A stretch of DNA of 64,000 nt from Eumeta japonica (GCA_005406025.1 BGZK01001474.1:81768-145767); one strand, 5' to 3'; positions 23,088-36,353 are shown, counted from the stretch's first letter. Made by a program: numbers and translations. Notes: generated by a model not told the origin, from the sequence alone.

Positions 23088-23561
23088 TTTTTGACGTGAC
23101 AACGTCTTAAATTAGGTTGCGGCTGGGAGTCACTTTGAAAAGTGTAACGCTCGGTAACGTAACGATGAGTCACCGAACGAGAGAGAGGCCCGCCGAATGC
23201 CTTGCGTCTCTCCCACTCAACTATGATCGGTCTGCCGCGCGCAGCACTAGAGAATTAGTGCAGTTTGCAAATGTATTGCAAGTTATTGTATGTATATTTG
23301 TATATAAATACGTATGTATGTGTAAAGTAAAAATAAAATTTTGTTAATATGAAATTCAGTGCGAGATTCTTTGTATAAATTAATGTTTTAAATATAATTC
23401 TTTGTATAAATAAATGTTTTAAATTGTTACTATTATTTCATCCTTCTTCCTACTATATGAATGAATATTCACATTAAAATGATTTTACCATTCAAAGTCG
23501 TTGTCACGTAAAACTTTCGCCCGTATACCGACTTTACAGGCAACCAAATTTTTTTTTTTGT
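23088..23561. repeat. repeat family 3 (GACGTGA...TCACGTAAAA), copy 1
   Basis: It begins TTTTTGACGTGACAACGTCTTA and near its right end has GTTGTCACGTAAAACTTTCG, an inverted version of the left motif. This is followed by CCGACTTTACAGGCAACC and a T run. A second copy with the same two ends lies at 59025-59405. The 76-codon frame at 23117-23347 lies inside it and is not supported as a gene. Confidence 0.65.
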
Positions 23562-26500
23562 TGATGTTGCGACACAGTTTTGTTTTCTTAAATAAAAAAA
23601 ATCCATTGAAACCATCAATGAAGTCGAGTAAAGTCGAGTCGATCAATAAATTATATTTACGTTTTTTGTGGAGAAGTCACATATTTTGATGATGAAATTG
23701 TATTTCTAATTTTAGTTTTACAGTTTACATACTAATTGTGTGCAATTGGCAAAACCACCTCATCTATAAACCATAAGTTAATCTCATTAAAATAAGAGAC
23801 GACCTAAAAACATTTATTTTTATTTACTTCATATAAATATTTTTTTTGTAATGTTTAATACGTTTTTATGTTAAAAAGACGTCATTTTAAAATGTTTGTG
23901 ATAACATTTTACTTTTACTATAAACATTATTTAAATGTAACTACTCGTATGAGGGCGTAACTGTTTACAGATTAGTGACTTATGGCTCCTACACAGAACA
24001 CGACCCGAAATCTCACAAAGGTTTCAAATTAATAGACACAGAAGATAATTTATTATGTCGTCTGTACGTCGACATTTACCTGGCGCACGTTCTGAGAGCG
24101 AGAGAGGCGAACGCATTCACGATTCTGAAAGAGTGTAAAGGAAAGCGTTATTATGAACGCGCTGTGGGAATCAAATCACGACTCACGCGCAGATCGCCGT
24201 GAAAGGCTCCTTGGACGAGTTAAGATACAGCATGCTCGAAAAAATTGCCATTCGACACCACTATTGCAAACCATCGCGCAGAAAACTTACAATTTAAGGA
24301 ATTTATCGTTATTGTTACGTATATATTTAAGAACCGATTGATAAAACACTACAATGGCCTACGAGACTAGATCTTTACAAGAACCATAAAAGCATCATAT
24401 AATTATACGTCGTTATTTTATACTATTATCATGAATTTCTATACAATAAGACTATAAATTTTATTTACAGTACAATTTTAACCATGCCACTTCTAGACGA
24501 TAACACAACAAACGCACACAATGCTGATTGACAGTCAAAAAGTGAAATAAAGACAAACCATTATTTAAAGTTGTGTTATGTTTGTCCAATATTTTTTTTA
24601 GCAGATGATTATAATTTAAAATTATTGATTTCACCATAGCTTTCATATTTACCATATTTCGCGCCTATTTCATCGTACACCATCGATTTCTTAATCGCAT
24701 CATTGAACTGTAAGCTCATATTTCTATATGAATAATAACTGGCATATGTTGGGAATTTAATGGTGTGTGGTGAAATCGACCCTTATAATTATATTTGAAT
24801 ATCCTTCTATGGACATTGAATATTATTTGTGTATTACAAAAATAAACTGCGTTATCTTGCAATATTTCTATACCGGCCATCATTAATTCGTTCTCCTATA
24901 GTGTATTATGAGACGTTTTTGATTAGCACAAGTGACCATTTTATTGTTGACGAGGATGTGCGAACTGGGTAGTGCGAAAATTTATCGGGATGCTCTATCT
25001 GTAAAAGCTGACACTATAGATTTAAAAATCTATCGTACGTTAAAACCGGCTAGATACTTATCTGTGAATACGGTTCGATCACTCTTTGGTTTTTATACAC
25101 AATTATAAAATAAGTAATATTATAAGACAAAAAAAATATATAACCCTTAAAAGTCGACCGAAAAATTTGATGAACAATTAAATTAAAAATAAATAAATTC
25201 AAAGTAATTTAATACATATGTGTGTGCGTTTACGCGCTTGCCCGCGTGTGTGTATACTATATATAATAAGATAATAATAAAAAAAAAACATGGGAAAAGT
25301 CATTTCATGTTCAAGACCGGCTCTATAAATATGGGACATGATAATTTCATACGGGAAATGTGCTAGCATTATGTTCATCAAATATTTTATATACAAAATG
25401 CAATTAGAAACCACTATTCTGTTGCTCCGGTCCAAGAGAAAGAGGGAAAAGGCAATCACGCTGTATATTGGAGAGCGCGTTCTTGTGGGCAGGTTTGGAT
25501 GCACCTGAGTATTTCACACCGCGACTCGCTGGCGCCGACGGCTAGTCTGTGACTTGACCGACAAACGCTATTGAATTTCTAGACCTGAACGCATTAATTA
25601 AGTATGCAGAAAAAAAAACTGGAATGGAGATTTAAAACTGATTTAGAATAAAAAAATATTTATCACAACGCTTACTAGAAAAATATAAATAAGTATTTTT
25701 TAAAAATAAGTGAACGAAACATCTGCGTGATAATTAATTGAACATAGATTGTTATCAAACATTTAGAAGTCAAATTCGAACTTCCCACATGGCCGTCATC
25801 AAAAACTTCTTTATTTATTAGAATTCATGGTTTAAAATTGCAATCCACTAGATGTTTGATATGGTTGCCTGTTTCTGTAATAAACATTAAAACTATCCGG
25901 GCTCGTATACTAAGTTTTCATATCAAAAAACTTACAGCATTATTTCTGTATAGTACCTACTTAAGTGTAAAATATGTTTCCGTTTATTTTATGCCTTAAC
26001 TTTAAATAACTATTGCAATATTGCTGAAAATTATTGCATTTAAGTTTTATATATATATATATTCTTATTATAAAATATTTTCTTAAAGAACTCCAATAAA
26101 AGTCATATTGCTTTTAATTTAGATGGTTTGTTTGAGAAAAATGAGTTGTTTTTTTTTTCTCTTACATTATAACATTTATTTTAAATTTATTTAAAAAATA
26201 AAATACGAATATAACGCTACCGTTCAAAAACAGGTACATATTTAATTGATTTCAAAACATGCACACATATGCACCTCGAAAAGATAGAATCTCAAGCGGG
26301 TCCGATAAACGAGCCATAGCGACAGATGTACGGGTTGTGCGCTCTACCCGCCCACCGGCCGCGGCGCGTCGTGCCGTGCCCGTAATGGTATTAGCGCATT
26401 CCGATCGCCGCTGTCGGGGCGACGTCCTCCCGCCCGCGGTCTCCCGCCGTACTAAATCACGACCCCTTTTCCTAAAAGAATTCCAACAAGATTCGCCGCT

Positions 26501-27028
26501 CACGCATCCGACCCGTGATGAAGCGAATTCTGCTGCGTAGACGATGTATATTTTCGCGGTCGCCTAAAAGTGCTATTAGCGATATTTCATAAATCCTATT
26601 ATATATCATCTAAATATCGATAGGTTTAAAGATTTAGGAGTTGCGTTTTCGTTTATAAAGGAATGCGAACGTAACTGGGTTAAATATTATGGTGATTCGA
26701 AAGATGTGATTTATCCAACCACCTTCAGAAGGTCGATGAATCCAATTGAAACGCGTCTGATGCCGCCGCTAGTTCTAAATGTTTAATTTCGATCCCATCA
26801 AATTGTATATAATTCTGCTGTTGATGTTGCTTGGGACTCTTCCAGACAGCTAAAAACCATTCTCGCCCGTTACCAAAACCCGGTTAACAAAGAAAAAAAA
26901 AATCAATGACGGATGTACCGGGGTCTCCTGTCGTCCTCTAAGGGGAATGCCATAAACCAAAAAATATGTCGTTGTTCAACGCGAACAGTATAAATAAATA
27001 ATAACATTAAGCAAGTGTATGTAAGAGA
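23562..27028. other. non-coding region
   Basis: No gene is supported. Open frames at 23975-24202, 24153-24341 and 25199-25504 lack motifs. A GC-rich patch at 26310-26540 is listed separately. Confidence 0.4.
26310..26540. other. GC-rich island in AT-rich DNA
   Basis: About 230 bp strikingly rich in G and C with many CG dinucleotides, open on both strands (plus 26259-26540, 93 codons; minus 26252-26503, 83 codons). Both translations are Arg/Ala/Ser-rich with no domain I recognise. It could be a promoter-type CpG patch, an untranslated exon or an old repeat. Confidence 0.35.
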
Positions 27029-27092
27029 AGTTTCTCGTCGGATACAATTCTGATGCAGCAAACGCCAGTGGAATTGTATCCGACGAGAAACT
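27029..27092. repeat. perfect 22-bp inverted repeat
   Basis: The left arm 27029-27050 and right arm 27071-27092 are exact reverse complements, separated by 20 bases. As RNA this would fold into a fully paired 22-bp stem. Confidence 0.9.
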
Positions 27093-28802
27093 GTAGAATA
27101 TTCGATTACATAAATCTACACATTATAACGTAAAGAGCGTTCACTGGACACACCAAACGCTCTTCATGTCCGATTGGTTTTCCTCCAGCTGAAAATTTAG
27201 AAGTCGCAATCTTCAAATGATAGCTGATGATGAGATACCGCACACAGTTAGAAATTTTCATCAGCTTGGCATCAGTGTCGAGCGGATGACGTATTGTAGT
27301 ACGCGCATATTCACTCTGTACGAGTACAGGGATACAAAAAAATACGTGGAATATTTCCTTACGGAGATTGATTAATGCCTTCGTAGGGTATTTTTCAATT
27401 TCCATAATAAAATCTTGATATTTGTATTGCAAAAATTATAAGTAATAAAATTCAACGAGTCTTGGCTTGGGAAAAAGTTTTCGAAAAAGTAACAAAAAAA
27501 TGGAATGAAGATAAAAAAATTGTACGTAAATAGGATTGAATATTAGATGACTTTTATTAATCCAGCGCTTTTTGGTCGTTAAGTGGAGAAATAACGCGAA
27601 TGAAAGTAAGTCATCGTCGTTAATTTTGTTTTCGGAAGTGCGTTTTTTTAAGAGGATTGTATACAACGATGCCGGTGGGTCGCGAACTAAACTCAGACTC
27701 GCCGGACTGAAGGTTCTGATAGGCGTTCAGGGTCGTCAGAAAACCTGTGAAAACACCCGATCTCGTCTATAACGACTGTTAGGCCTATATCAATCTTTTC
27801 AGTGGTTATGTTCGAGAAAACTTTCGGATTACATTGACTTTTTAAAGAAACGCTTATAAATACGAGGTCTTACTAGCGATAATTAGTCTTATACTTAAGA
27901 AGACAATATAAATAAAAATTTTGGTTGCACTCACATCACCCGTACGGGCAACGAGCCCCGACCTGTTAAAACACCGGTAAAATGGCTTAAAAAGAAAACA
28001 TAAAACCGTGTTCTTGTCATATGCCTTATAAGCGGAGCGTTGAGGTAGCGCTCTACTCTCGCTTTACAAAAATCAAGTGATTTTTCAAATTAAAAGTGTC
28101 TATTTATTTTTTATCGCACTTATATAATAATATTTACACATTAATATCAAGGAAAAACACTCATTTCAACACTTATGACAATTTAAAAAGACATTTTGCT
28201 TTTTAAATTAATGAAAAAGATGTATAACAAAATTATTCCGTGGACATCTGTGTGTCTGTATCTATCCATACTCGTGAAGCCACGATAACTCCCTAAAACT
28301 TACTGATCTAGTTCATTTTTTTTCCAAACGCTTTAGTATCATCCTAAACTAAGTCCTTTCGAAGATCACTGTCTATTTCAACGTAGTTTAATTATAATTA
28401 GAATTATAAAAATACGACTGGACATTTTGTTCGTTGTATATCTGTACATATATATACAGTATAGTAAACTTAGGTCCGTTCTCAACGTTTGCGTGGTATT
28501 TTTGCATGCCTAATAAATGGAACACTGAGGTAGTGCTCAAACTTCGCCTTACAAAAATCGAGCTATTTTTTGAACTTAAAATTTTTTCATGTTACTCATA
28601 ATGTACTTAACTTATATAAATGCACGAATGATAAGAAAAACATTCGTACTAATACATATATTTGCAAAAATTGAATGACCGCTTCGAGGTGTGCACTTTT
28701 GGATTTTTCAAAATTTTTTGAAGCTTCATCTAGGTCGGTGACACTCGCGCGCGAACACTATATAAATGTTTGCCCGAGAGTGATCTTAGGCCGGCGCGCA
28801 TG
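27093..28802. other. non-coding region
   Basis: The minus frame at 27106-27432 (108 codons) is the longest open stretch, but I recognise no domain and its composition resembles its surroundings. Around 28230-28320 and 28430-28520 are fragments resembling LINE 3' sequence. Confidence 0.4.
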
Positions 28803-28966
28803 TACAGTGTACACGAAACTCTGCCGCTCTGAATTCGCTGCGAATGATATACTGCGCAGGTATTACGCTCCCCGACCCTTCGTTCTTTCGCCGCGTTCCT
28901 ATTTTATGCCATTGCGTCGCTTCTCTGATGAACTTCACAGCGGCAAAGTTTCGTGCGTTGTACTGT
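28803..28966. mobile_element. MITE family 1, copy at 28.8 kb
   Basis: The left end has GTACAGTGTACACGAAACTC and the right end GCAAAGTTTCGTGCGTTGTACTG. The interior shares the CGCGTTCCTATTTT and GCAATGGCGT-type block (inverted relative to other copies). Open frames crossing it on both strands are by-products of the repeat. Confidence 0.8.
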
Positions 28967-29049
28967 ATATATGACGGGGTTGATATAATTATATCGGAAG
29001 CGAACTTAAATACTGTTGAAAAGAAATTTTGAAGTAACAAAAATTATAA

Positions 29050-29330
29050 AACAGACCAAAAAAATCTATAAAAGGATTGACTCTGCAGGCCAATCTTTAC
29101 TCTATGATATTTACCGACGTTTTTGAGTTCCTCAAATTCAAATTCATTAGTCTCAAAGCTCAATTCATTAATTTTTTCAAGCCAAAATACGAAAAACTGT
29201 TGATCTTATAGGTCATTCCTGAAACTTTTTGCTACTTACGAGTTCAGTCTTCAAAAATATACCTAGTAGTGAATTATTGATTTTGATCTTTTTGAACTTT
29301 GTGTTTTTTTTCAAGCTCTTCGAGCCATTC
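29050..29330. repeat. dispersed repeat, related to 10440-10740
   Basis: It shares AAAAAAATCTATAAAA, CTCTGCAGGCCA, TATGATATTTACCGACG and a late TTTTCAAGCT block with the region at 10440-10740, in the same order and orientation. Confidence 0.5.
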
Positions 29331-29582
29331 AACTTTTGAATCAGAAGGGTAACACCTACGAGGTTCAGTCAGGGCTGGCTCTAATTCGATTACAATAGTA
29401 CGACAAAGACCGTTAAGCCGAAACCGGATGTAATTAAAGGAGCAGCCTTAAAGAGCCATTCTGAGGTTATTTCCTGTTTATACTTTCATGCTTCATGTTG
29501 GCAGTAATCACATAGCTTATAGGAATGGCATCTAAGAACTTATTCCTATTATTTTTACTGTTAAATGTTTACGCCATTACAG

Positions 29583-29706
29583 CGGGCCTAGAACGATAGT
29601 CTAGACAAGAAGTCTCCCTGCATGATTATGTTTCTCCCCATAACGTAATGAATGAAAGGGGTAATTATGTAGAGAGATTCTTGTCTAGGGCATCATACTA
29701 GGCCCA
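29583..29706. mobile_element. short hairpin-like MITE
   Basis: About 124 bp with inverted ends: GGGCCTAG..CTAGACAAGAA on the left and, inverted, TTCTTGTCTAGG..CTAGGCCC on the right. The pairing extends toward a CCCC/GGGG-flanked centre. ACAG words occur near both outer flanks, but the left one has an extra C, so a target duplication is unproven. Confidence 0.65.
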
Positions 29707-29794
29707 CAGAGATTTACATAAATACATTGAATGAGCTTTCACTAGCGACTGAATCCGCGTTCGTTCGAATTAATTCATCTTTCGTATAAAAAAA

Positions 29795-30345
29795 TACATT
29801 ACCTACAACAAGAACGTGCGAAAAAGATCATGGCCAAAAGGCAAGCAAGCTCTACAGACTATAGCGAAACTCGGGTTAACTCGCAATAAGTTGATGCTAT
29901 GGGTATAATGGCATTGAAAAGGCAGTATTCATTATGAGCTTTTACTGCCGGGTAAATCCATCAGCTCGGAGCTCTACTGCCAACAGCTGATGATATTCAA
30001 GCAAGAAGTAGAGAAAAATGGCCGGAATTGATCAACAGAAAGGGTGTGTGGTTTTTCACCATGATAACGCCAGACCGCACACATGTTTAGCTACTCAGCA
30101 AATATTGAAAGAGTTTGATTGGGAAGTGTTAATGCATCCATCATATAACCCAGAACTTACACCCTCTGATTTTTATCTGTCTCGGTCTCTTGAGAATTCT
30201 TTAGATAATGTTAGGTTAAAATCAAGAAAGGACTGTCAAAAGTACTTGTCGCAGTTTTTTGATCATAAGTCCGAAATTTCTTCAGCAATGGGATTATGTC
30301 ACTACCTACGAAATGACAACAAGTTGTTAAACAAATAATACATAT
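29795..30345 (+). pseudogene. mariner transposase remnant, unit A
   Basis: The C-terminal half of a mariner (Tc1/mariner) transposase. HHDNARPH carries the second catalytic Asp and TPSDF the third, with 34 residues between them, the D34D spacing that defines mariner. The open piece is 30018-30338. Upstream, 29795-30017 translates in shifted frames to the RSW.KGKQA and LPGKS region with stops. The 5' half is absent here. The same remnant, less truncated, stands at 36955-37870 in the neighbouring duplicated unit. Confidence 0.85.
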
Positions 30346-31279
30346 ATATAATTAAATGTAAACAAAATGTGATCAAATATTATCTTGAATTTGTATATAA
30401 CATACGAAAAAACATTTACCTGGACCTTATAGTATTACAGATATTAACAACCTATACGTCGCAAATGCAGAGCTGGTTAAATGTCGATGTGGTAAAGCAA
30501 ACTGCAGGCAATTTGGTTACAGCATGAAAATGAACTGATTCGACCGGTGAAATATCACACTCTCAATGCATACAAACGCCAAATAGCAGCTTTCGTTTCG
30601 TTCTGTGAGTAAGAGTTTCGATGGATTAGTACTATGTATTTTCATTACATATCCTATTTCATCCTAAAAGTTCGGCACTTACTACCGACTCCTGTATGGT
30701 TGCAGGTATCCATGGACGGCGGTGATCACCTATTCTCTTGTGGCTCGATGCTTGTTTGTCCTTGAAAATGCTATGAAAAATGTCTAAAATGAAGCACAGC
30801 ATACATACCTGTCAAGTCAAACAATGTAACCTCAAAACAATGTAATCTACAGCTAAAAAATTGAGGCCTTCTACCATCAACGTCCGCGACCCTTTGATTT
30901 GTATCGGTCATAGACAATGAAACGGCAAAGAAGAACAAACAAAAGATCGCTTTCTTCAATATTCAGACGATATGCTCTCTTTCATTGATAAAAATGAAGT
31001 TTTTTTGCGCTAAGTCTATGAGATATGGACGCATAGACGGACGTGAACGATTATAAGGCATGCTTATTTCGCCTTTTGGCTTTGAAACTCTAACAGTACA
31101 AAGCACTTGTATAAAACTCACTCATTGGAAACTCTGAGTAATGTCTTACACGTCTTGAGATAATGTAACATAAAACAATATCGTGCTGGACGTAAAATAA
31201 AAAGCAGTAAATGTTTTTGACTTTTATTAAATATATGAAAAAATATAAAAGGGAAACTGAAAATATGCTATAATTTGCA

Positions 31280-34200
31280 TTATGTTCTACAATATTTATC
31301 ATAAAGTTCTTGGTATAATTTGGCCCTGTTCGGCAACGGTGAGCCTTCTTGCATCCTTAATTTCTCATCGATAAGCAAGTAATTGAATCCAGTTTCGGCG
31401 ATGGGTTGCCATTTCGTAGTGATGATGTCATCTGTTTTCGGTGTAGGGTCCCTAAATTAAATATGGCTATTGTTAGCATTGTTGTTCAGGAATGTGTCCT
31501 TATTTCAGGTAATAGAATAATACAATAATCTTTTACATACTTTTTTAAATAATAATTTTAAAAAACTTCAATTGTTTTTAAAATAAGTCATATTAAGACT
31601 TATTATTACACTAATAAGAATATCTATAAATATCGTTCTCCATCTAAGGTATCATAACAACAATAAAGTTTTAAATGTATTTCGTATTTAGTGAATATAA
31701 TAATATTTAAAGGGGTATTATAGGTATAAATAACGTATCATACATACATTGATATTTTACGTTTACTTATAAACAATGGGACTTACTTCAAATAGGATAT
31801 TCACACCGAATAGAAATGTAAAAACGGGTAAATTAAGTTTACTTGTAAATGCTTTTAATTCTCAGGTTTAAATAAAGAAAAAAACATCACAATATAAAGA
31901 ATGTGACTTGCGATAGCATGGAATTGAAAAGCCGAATTCATAATTTTAATTAGTGAAGCCTACTCACCCAGTCCTTGCGAAATCGGTCCACATATTTACG
32001 ATTCTCTCTCTCATCAATTTATCCTGATCGGATACGCCTTCAGAAAGAAAGAGAGTTTTGATAATATAACCCGTATCATCTCCATGGCAGGCCCCAGTTC
32101 GATCGATGCCTAGTTTCTTTTTCAAATAGTTCAGACCGCCGTCATAGGCGAACTCGTAGAAGTATACCGATGGGTTCTTTCTTGCAATCAGGGAAGCGGC
32201 GACGTATATGCCACCGAAAAAGTCTATGTCAGTAAATAAATCAATGGCGAAGTCGTCCATTTCCTTTACCGGCTCACTCCCTTCTAGGTAAATAGCCTTC
32301 AATCTATTTTCTAATTCAGTCTCATTTTCCTCGGTCATTGTGAACGGTAAATGTTCACATAACATTTTGTCCTTAATCACTTTTTCTATTTTAGCTGGGC
32401 CATCGGTAAACGTCAATAAACCTTCGCGAGAGCAAAAGCCGCTGATGAAAGGTACATTCATAAATTCGCCTTTTACTAATAATTCGTACGTGGGTTTATC
32501 GAGAAACGGTTCCCAGCCGTTGGGTTTCTCTACGGTGGGTACGAATCCAAAATGTATACCTCCCTTATATGGATCAGTATCCAACGCTAACAAAGATGTC
32601 ACTAATAAATCCTTTAACGGCAAATCTTTCAGATATTTATACAGATTTTCATCGTCTGTAATCTTTTTACCTTTCAGCAAGGGAATTTTAAACGCTAAGC
32701 TTTTAACGTCTGAATTGCACGTCCAATGATTCAAAGTGGAACCTGACTGCGCAATAGCTTTGTGAAATAAACCTCTCGCCATCGGTGACAACATCAAGTA
32801 TTCCACTGAAGCCGCACCAGCACTTATACCAAATATTGTGACATTATCAGGATCACCGTTGAACTTTGCAACATTTTTTTTAATCCATTTAAGGGCCTGT
32901 ACTTGATCTCTGAGGCCCATATTTCCGGGTGCTTCTTTACGATCGAGCGCCAGGAACCCTAAAATGCCAAGTCTATAGTTGATACCAACGAAAACTACAT
33001 TTCTTTCAATAATGAAGTCAGGTGTGTGGTCCTCATCTTTTGTGCCGTTGCCAGACAAAAAGCCACCTCCGTGGATGAAGACCATCACTGGCATCGCTGT
33101 AGATGCATCTGCTGGTAGTTTAGGTGTGTAAATATTTAAATAGAGACAGTCTTCGTCTCCTGTAACAGTTTCCGATTCCCTATCCAGCTGAGCACATATG
33201 TTTCTGTTTTGCGTCGCATCTCTGACGCCTTCCCATGGCTCTGATGGTTCCGGAATCTGAAACATTAAACATCTTCAATAATCAATTTTTTTTTATTTAT
33301 ATAAATCACATTTTACAAAATAGATAATGTGAATATTAACTAAGAATTTTTTGTACGATCTCTATGTGTATATGCAATTTAATCACGAGCTCAAAAGACC
33401 CATTTCAGGAACTACTAAAAGACTTCAAATTATGACACTGATTATGAAAAACAAAATTTCCTTGTTTCCACTAAGATCACTCACACCTTTATTGAACTTC
33501 ACATCATTCACATATTACTAAAGGTGAACGATCGCAAATTGCGAAACTTTCATTTTAATATTTTAACTGTATAATATTAAAATGAAAGGCAATGTTTCAG
33601 TAAAATTATACAACTGAACTCCAGTTGTATAATTTGTCATGATAAGTATATTTTTTTAATATGATTTATAACGATGTATTATGATATAATGAATATCAGT
33701 CATTTTTAATTACGTTTTTACTCCGCAAAATTACAGCACCCACCGATAACCTTGACGAACGTCAATAAGCACGATGGTCAATCGAATGCCAGTTGCACAT
33801 TGTACCAAAAGTAGTGGGAATCTCTGAATCAAAAATGCGTTATGCGAATAAGTAATAATTATGCACGATAATTTACTATCCAGTGAACTTATGCATTAAT
33901 GTTTTGCATCGTGCATTGTGCAGGGAGGGTTTAAGTTAAAGTACAATACACGAAAATTTGCCGTAGTGAAGTTCGCTACAAAAGCGTCGCAATAGCGTCA
34001 AATAGGAATGTGGCGTAGAAGAAGCAAGAGTTGGAGAGCGGTAATACCTGCGTAGTATATCATTCGCGGCCAAATGATAGAGGCAAAGAGTCGTGCGTTA
34101 CCCCATACTTAAGTTTTAAAAACCAAACATAACTTCGATACGATTATTATAACATAATGATCATCACATCAATTATACTTTAAAACGGTCCACAATACTG

Positions 34201-35121
34201 ACTTGAGTTTTTTTAAAAATATTCAGATTTAAACAAGAGAAAGATGAAGAATCTCCTCAACGAAAACATAATCGCGTTGTCATTTTATAACATAATATAC
34301 ACTTAACAAAACAAATAAATTGGTTAACTCGATATTAAGAGAAAGTGTGTGCAGATGCAAGTGGTTCACATTTGCGTGTTTTATTTACGAAGCTGTTTAC
34401 CAAATACCAAAAACTTAATACCAAAGTTCTATCTTCGGTATCAATGGGCGCATAAATCAAATACGGCTTGAGAGAGTGCTCACGACCTCCGTTACAGGGC
34501 TGACTTGCTCCATATTGATTTTAACATCGAAATTTCGTAATGAGAAATTAACGATTTAACGTTTACAAACTTTATTTCAAGGAGCAAACGAGCAGACAAG
34601 CTACCAGGCAGTACGGTACAACGCACGAAACTCTGCCGCTGTAACGTTCGTCACGAAAGCGTCGCAATGGCGTAAAATAGGAACGCGGAGAAGAAGAAAG
34701 GGTCGGGGAGCGTTCAACTTGCACAGTAACTCATTTGCAGGCAATTCAGAGCGGTAGTTTCGTGCGTTGTACTGTAGATAGACACCACTGCCTATGGACA
34801 CGCGCAACTCCACAAGTCACTAGAACGTTGCCGGCCTTTCTCTTACCTTGAAAATTGAAAACCACCTTGTCTTAGTTCATTGAGTTATAATAAAATACAC
34901 ATAAAATTATGCATTAAAAATATCATGAAAAATAATATATTTGTAGGAAATATAATTAATTGTAAAAATTTTGTAATTTTACTCACCGCAAAACGCAAGT
35001 CGTTGATGGGCGGCTTTGCGTACGGAATACCTCTGAATGCAAAATATTCCACATTGTTCAGAGTTTTACACACCTTGCCTTCTAATTTACCCTCAGTGAC
35101 TTCAACTATTAGATCGGTCAT
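31280..35121 (-). CDS. carboxylesterase (alpha-esterase type), unit A
   Basis: Three exons on minus: 34987-35121, 31968-33256 and 31280-31451. Lengths 135+1289+172 give exactly 532 codons with the stop. Splice sites are G|GTGAGT, TTTCAG|ATT, GG|GTGAGT and TTTAG|GG, and the phases agree. The 531-residue alpha/beta hydrolase cleaves carboxylic esters. Seen: oxyanion motif HGGGF, nucleophile elbow GISAG with Ser190, Glu323 in CSREG and His436 in CHGDD, so the triad is complete. No signal peptide is visible, which suggests a cytosolic protein of the insect alpha-esterase group, often linked to xenobiotic or odorant breakdown. The start is the Met of MTDLIVEV because the tandem copy starts at the same place. 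The frame is open 18 residues further upstream. An AATAAA signal (31223-31228) lies about 50 bases past the stop. Introns are 1730 and 516 bp; intron 1 holds two MITEs. Confidence 0.92.
33547..33588. repeat. 16-bp inverted repeat in esterase A intron 1
   Basis: Arms 33547-33562 and 33573-33588 are perfect reverse complements. In unit B the corresponding left arm is interrupted by about 350 bases of extra sequence. Confidence 0.7.
33941..34110. mobile_element. MITE family 1, eroded copy in esterase A intron 1
   Basis: Ends GTACAATACACGAAAATTTG and, inverted, AGAGTCGTGCGTTAC are degraded versions of the family ends. The interior keeps the AAAGCGTCGCAATAGCGT block. It corresponds to the more truncated copy at 44520-44620 in unit B. 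Confidence 0.65.
34612..34776. mobile_element. MITE family 1, copy in esterase A intron 1
   Basis: About 165 bp with ends GTACAACGCACGAAACTCTG and, inverted, GTTTCGTGCGTTGTACTGTA. It is orthologous to 45188-45355 in unit B, so it inserted before the duplication. Confidence 0.85.
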
Positions 35122-36098
35122 TATGAGTCTGTGAAACAATGGCTTTGAAACTTCAAAAATGTAACCTCTAAACAAATTTTACGACTACAAAGGATCAACT
35201 TCGATATGCAGCCAGAGGAGGTCTTGTATATTTCTCTGCCTTGGTTTGCAGTAGACGAAAAAGTTTATAAACATATTCTAGATGGCGCTGGTAACAAATT
35301 TATGAAAGCAATTCGCATTTGTATTGGTAGATAGCGTTAAATTACGGCGTGTATCAGACAAAGGACCGAGTACGAGTCGGCCTTATGAACGAAGGGTTCC
35401 GTATCATCCTAAAATATTTAACACTATATTTTTTTATTTAATCAATGAAAGACCTAGAACAAAAATTAAAATAGAACAAAAACATCAAAAACCATGTGTC
35501 TTGAAGGGAGACTCCTTGTAGTCTTAAACTTTATTTTAATATTTGCCGTCATAGTGGCCATAGCCAATGCACACGTTCTGTGAAAATTGCAAATGTCTAC
35601 CTATTTTGGTTCAAAAGACATAGCCCTATGACAGATTTATATATAACATTTTTACACAATCTGTTCAAGTTTCTTCCTGTTATTCACGAGCAAGTATCCA
35701 ACGCCTAGTAAACTTTTTCAGTTCACTACCATCACAGTTATTAAGTTTATGACAATGAAATAAGCAATTTATAAACCATACAAGAAATTTAATGCGCATC
35801 TAATATTTACTCAAGCAAATGACACATAACAACGTATACGACCTCTTGGACGTGGTGAACTATACTTTAAAGTAAGCTATTACATTCAAGTGTGCTTTAC
35901 ACATTTTTTTTGCTGATGACTTTTTAATTACAAAATTAGGATGAATAAAAACAAAAGAAATAGCATAATCTCGCCTATCGGTATACAGAATCATCCAAAA
36001 TAATGTTCTATATTGTGAGGTATATAGTGCTCATATAACCATGCTTTTTACTTAACTTCAATTTATTGACAACATCGTTTACTTAATGCTGATAGACT
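35122..36098. other. 5' flank of esterase A
   Basis: The putative promoter side of the esterase gene, conserved with 47233-48210 and 49442-49719 in unit B. Relative to B it lacks about 270 bp near 35625 and about 1.2 kb near 35820. I see no convincing TATA box. Confidence 0.45.
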
Positions 36099-36353
36099 AA
36101 CAGCGGTGCGCTTCAACCTCTCCTGTGTAATAATTAACTGCTAACTGTTAAAGTTAAAAACTAACATGTCAAAATATAGAGATATTAGCATTTGTGACAT
36201 TAATTTAATGTTACATATTCTCATATCTTTAAGATCACCTTAGTTAACTGCCGATTGTGTATTTAAAACGACATATTTTGATGTTGATAAGGTTAAACCT
36301 TTTAACTTTAACAGTTAAATATTTCAAATGATAGTTTGAAGCAGATCGCTGTT
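36099..36353. mobile_element. MITE family 2, unit A copy
   Basis: About 255 bp. The imperfect terminal inverted repeat is AACAGCGGTGCGCTTCAA on the left and, inverted, TTGAAGCAGATCGCTGTT on the right (19 of 24 positions). Inner inverted blocks are of the form AACTGTTAAAGTTAAAA. It contains a GACATTAATTTAATGT core. Confidence 0.75.

Noticed and set aside
26252..26540. GC-rich gene with frames on both strands
   Set aside because: Open frames on both strands are expected in a short GC-rich patch; no domain or splice pattern chooses either.
27106..27432. 108-codon minus frame
   Set aside because: Checked for transposase and enzyme motifs; none seen, and base composition is that of the surroundings.
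32340..32729. 129-codon plus-strand frame, repeated at 42664-43053
   Set aside because: Antisense shadow of esterase exon 2; its presence in both units only reflects the duplication.
34601..34813. Minus-strand gene shared with 45177-45461
   Set aside because: Both are translations of MITE family 1 and flanks, not conserved coding sequence.
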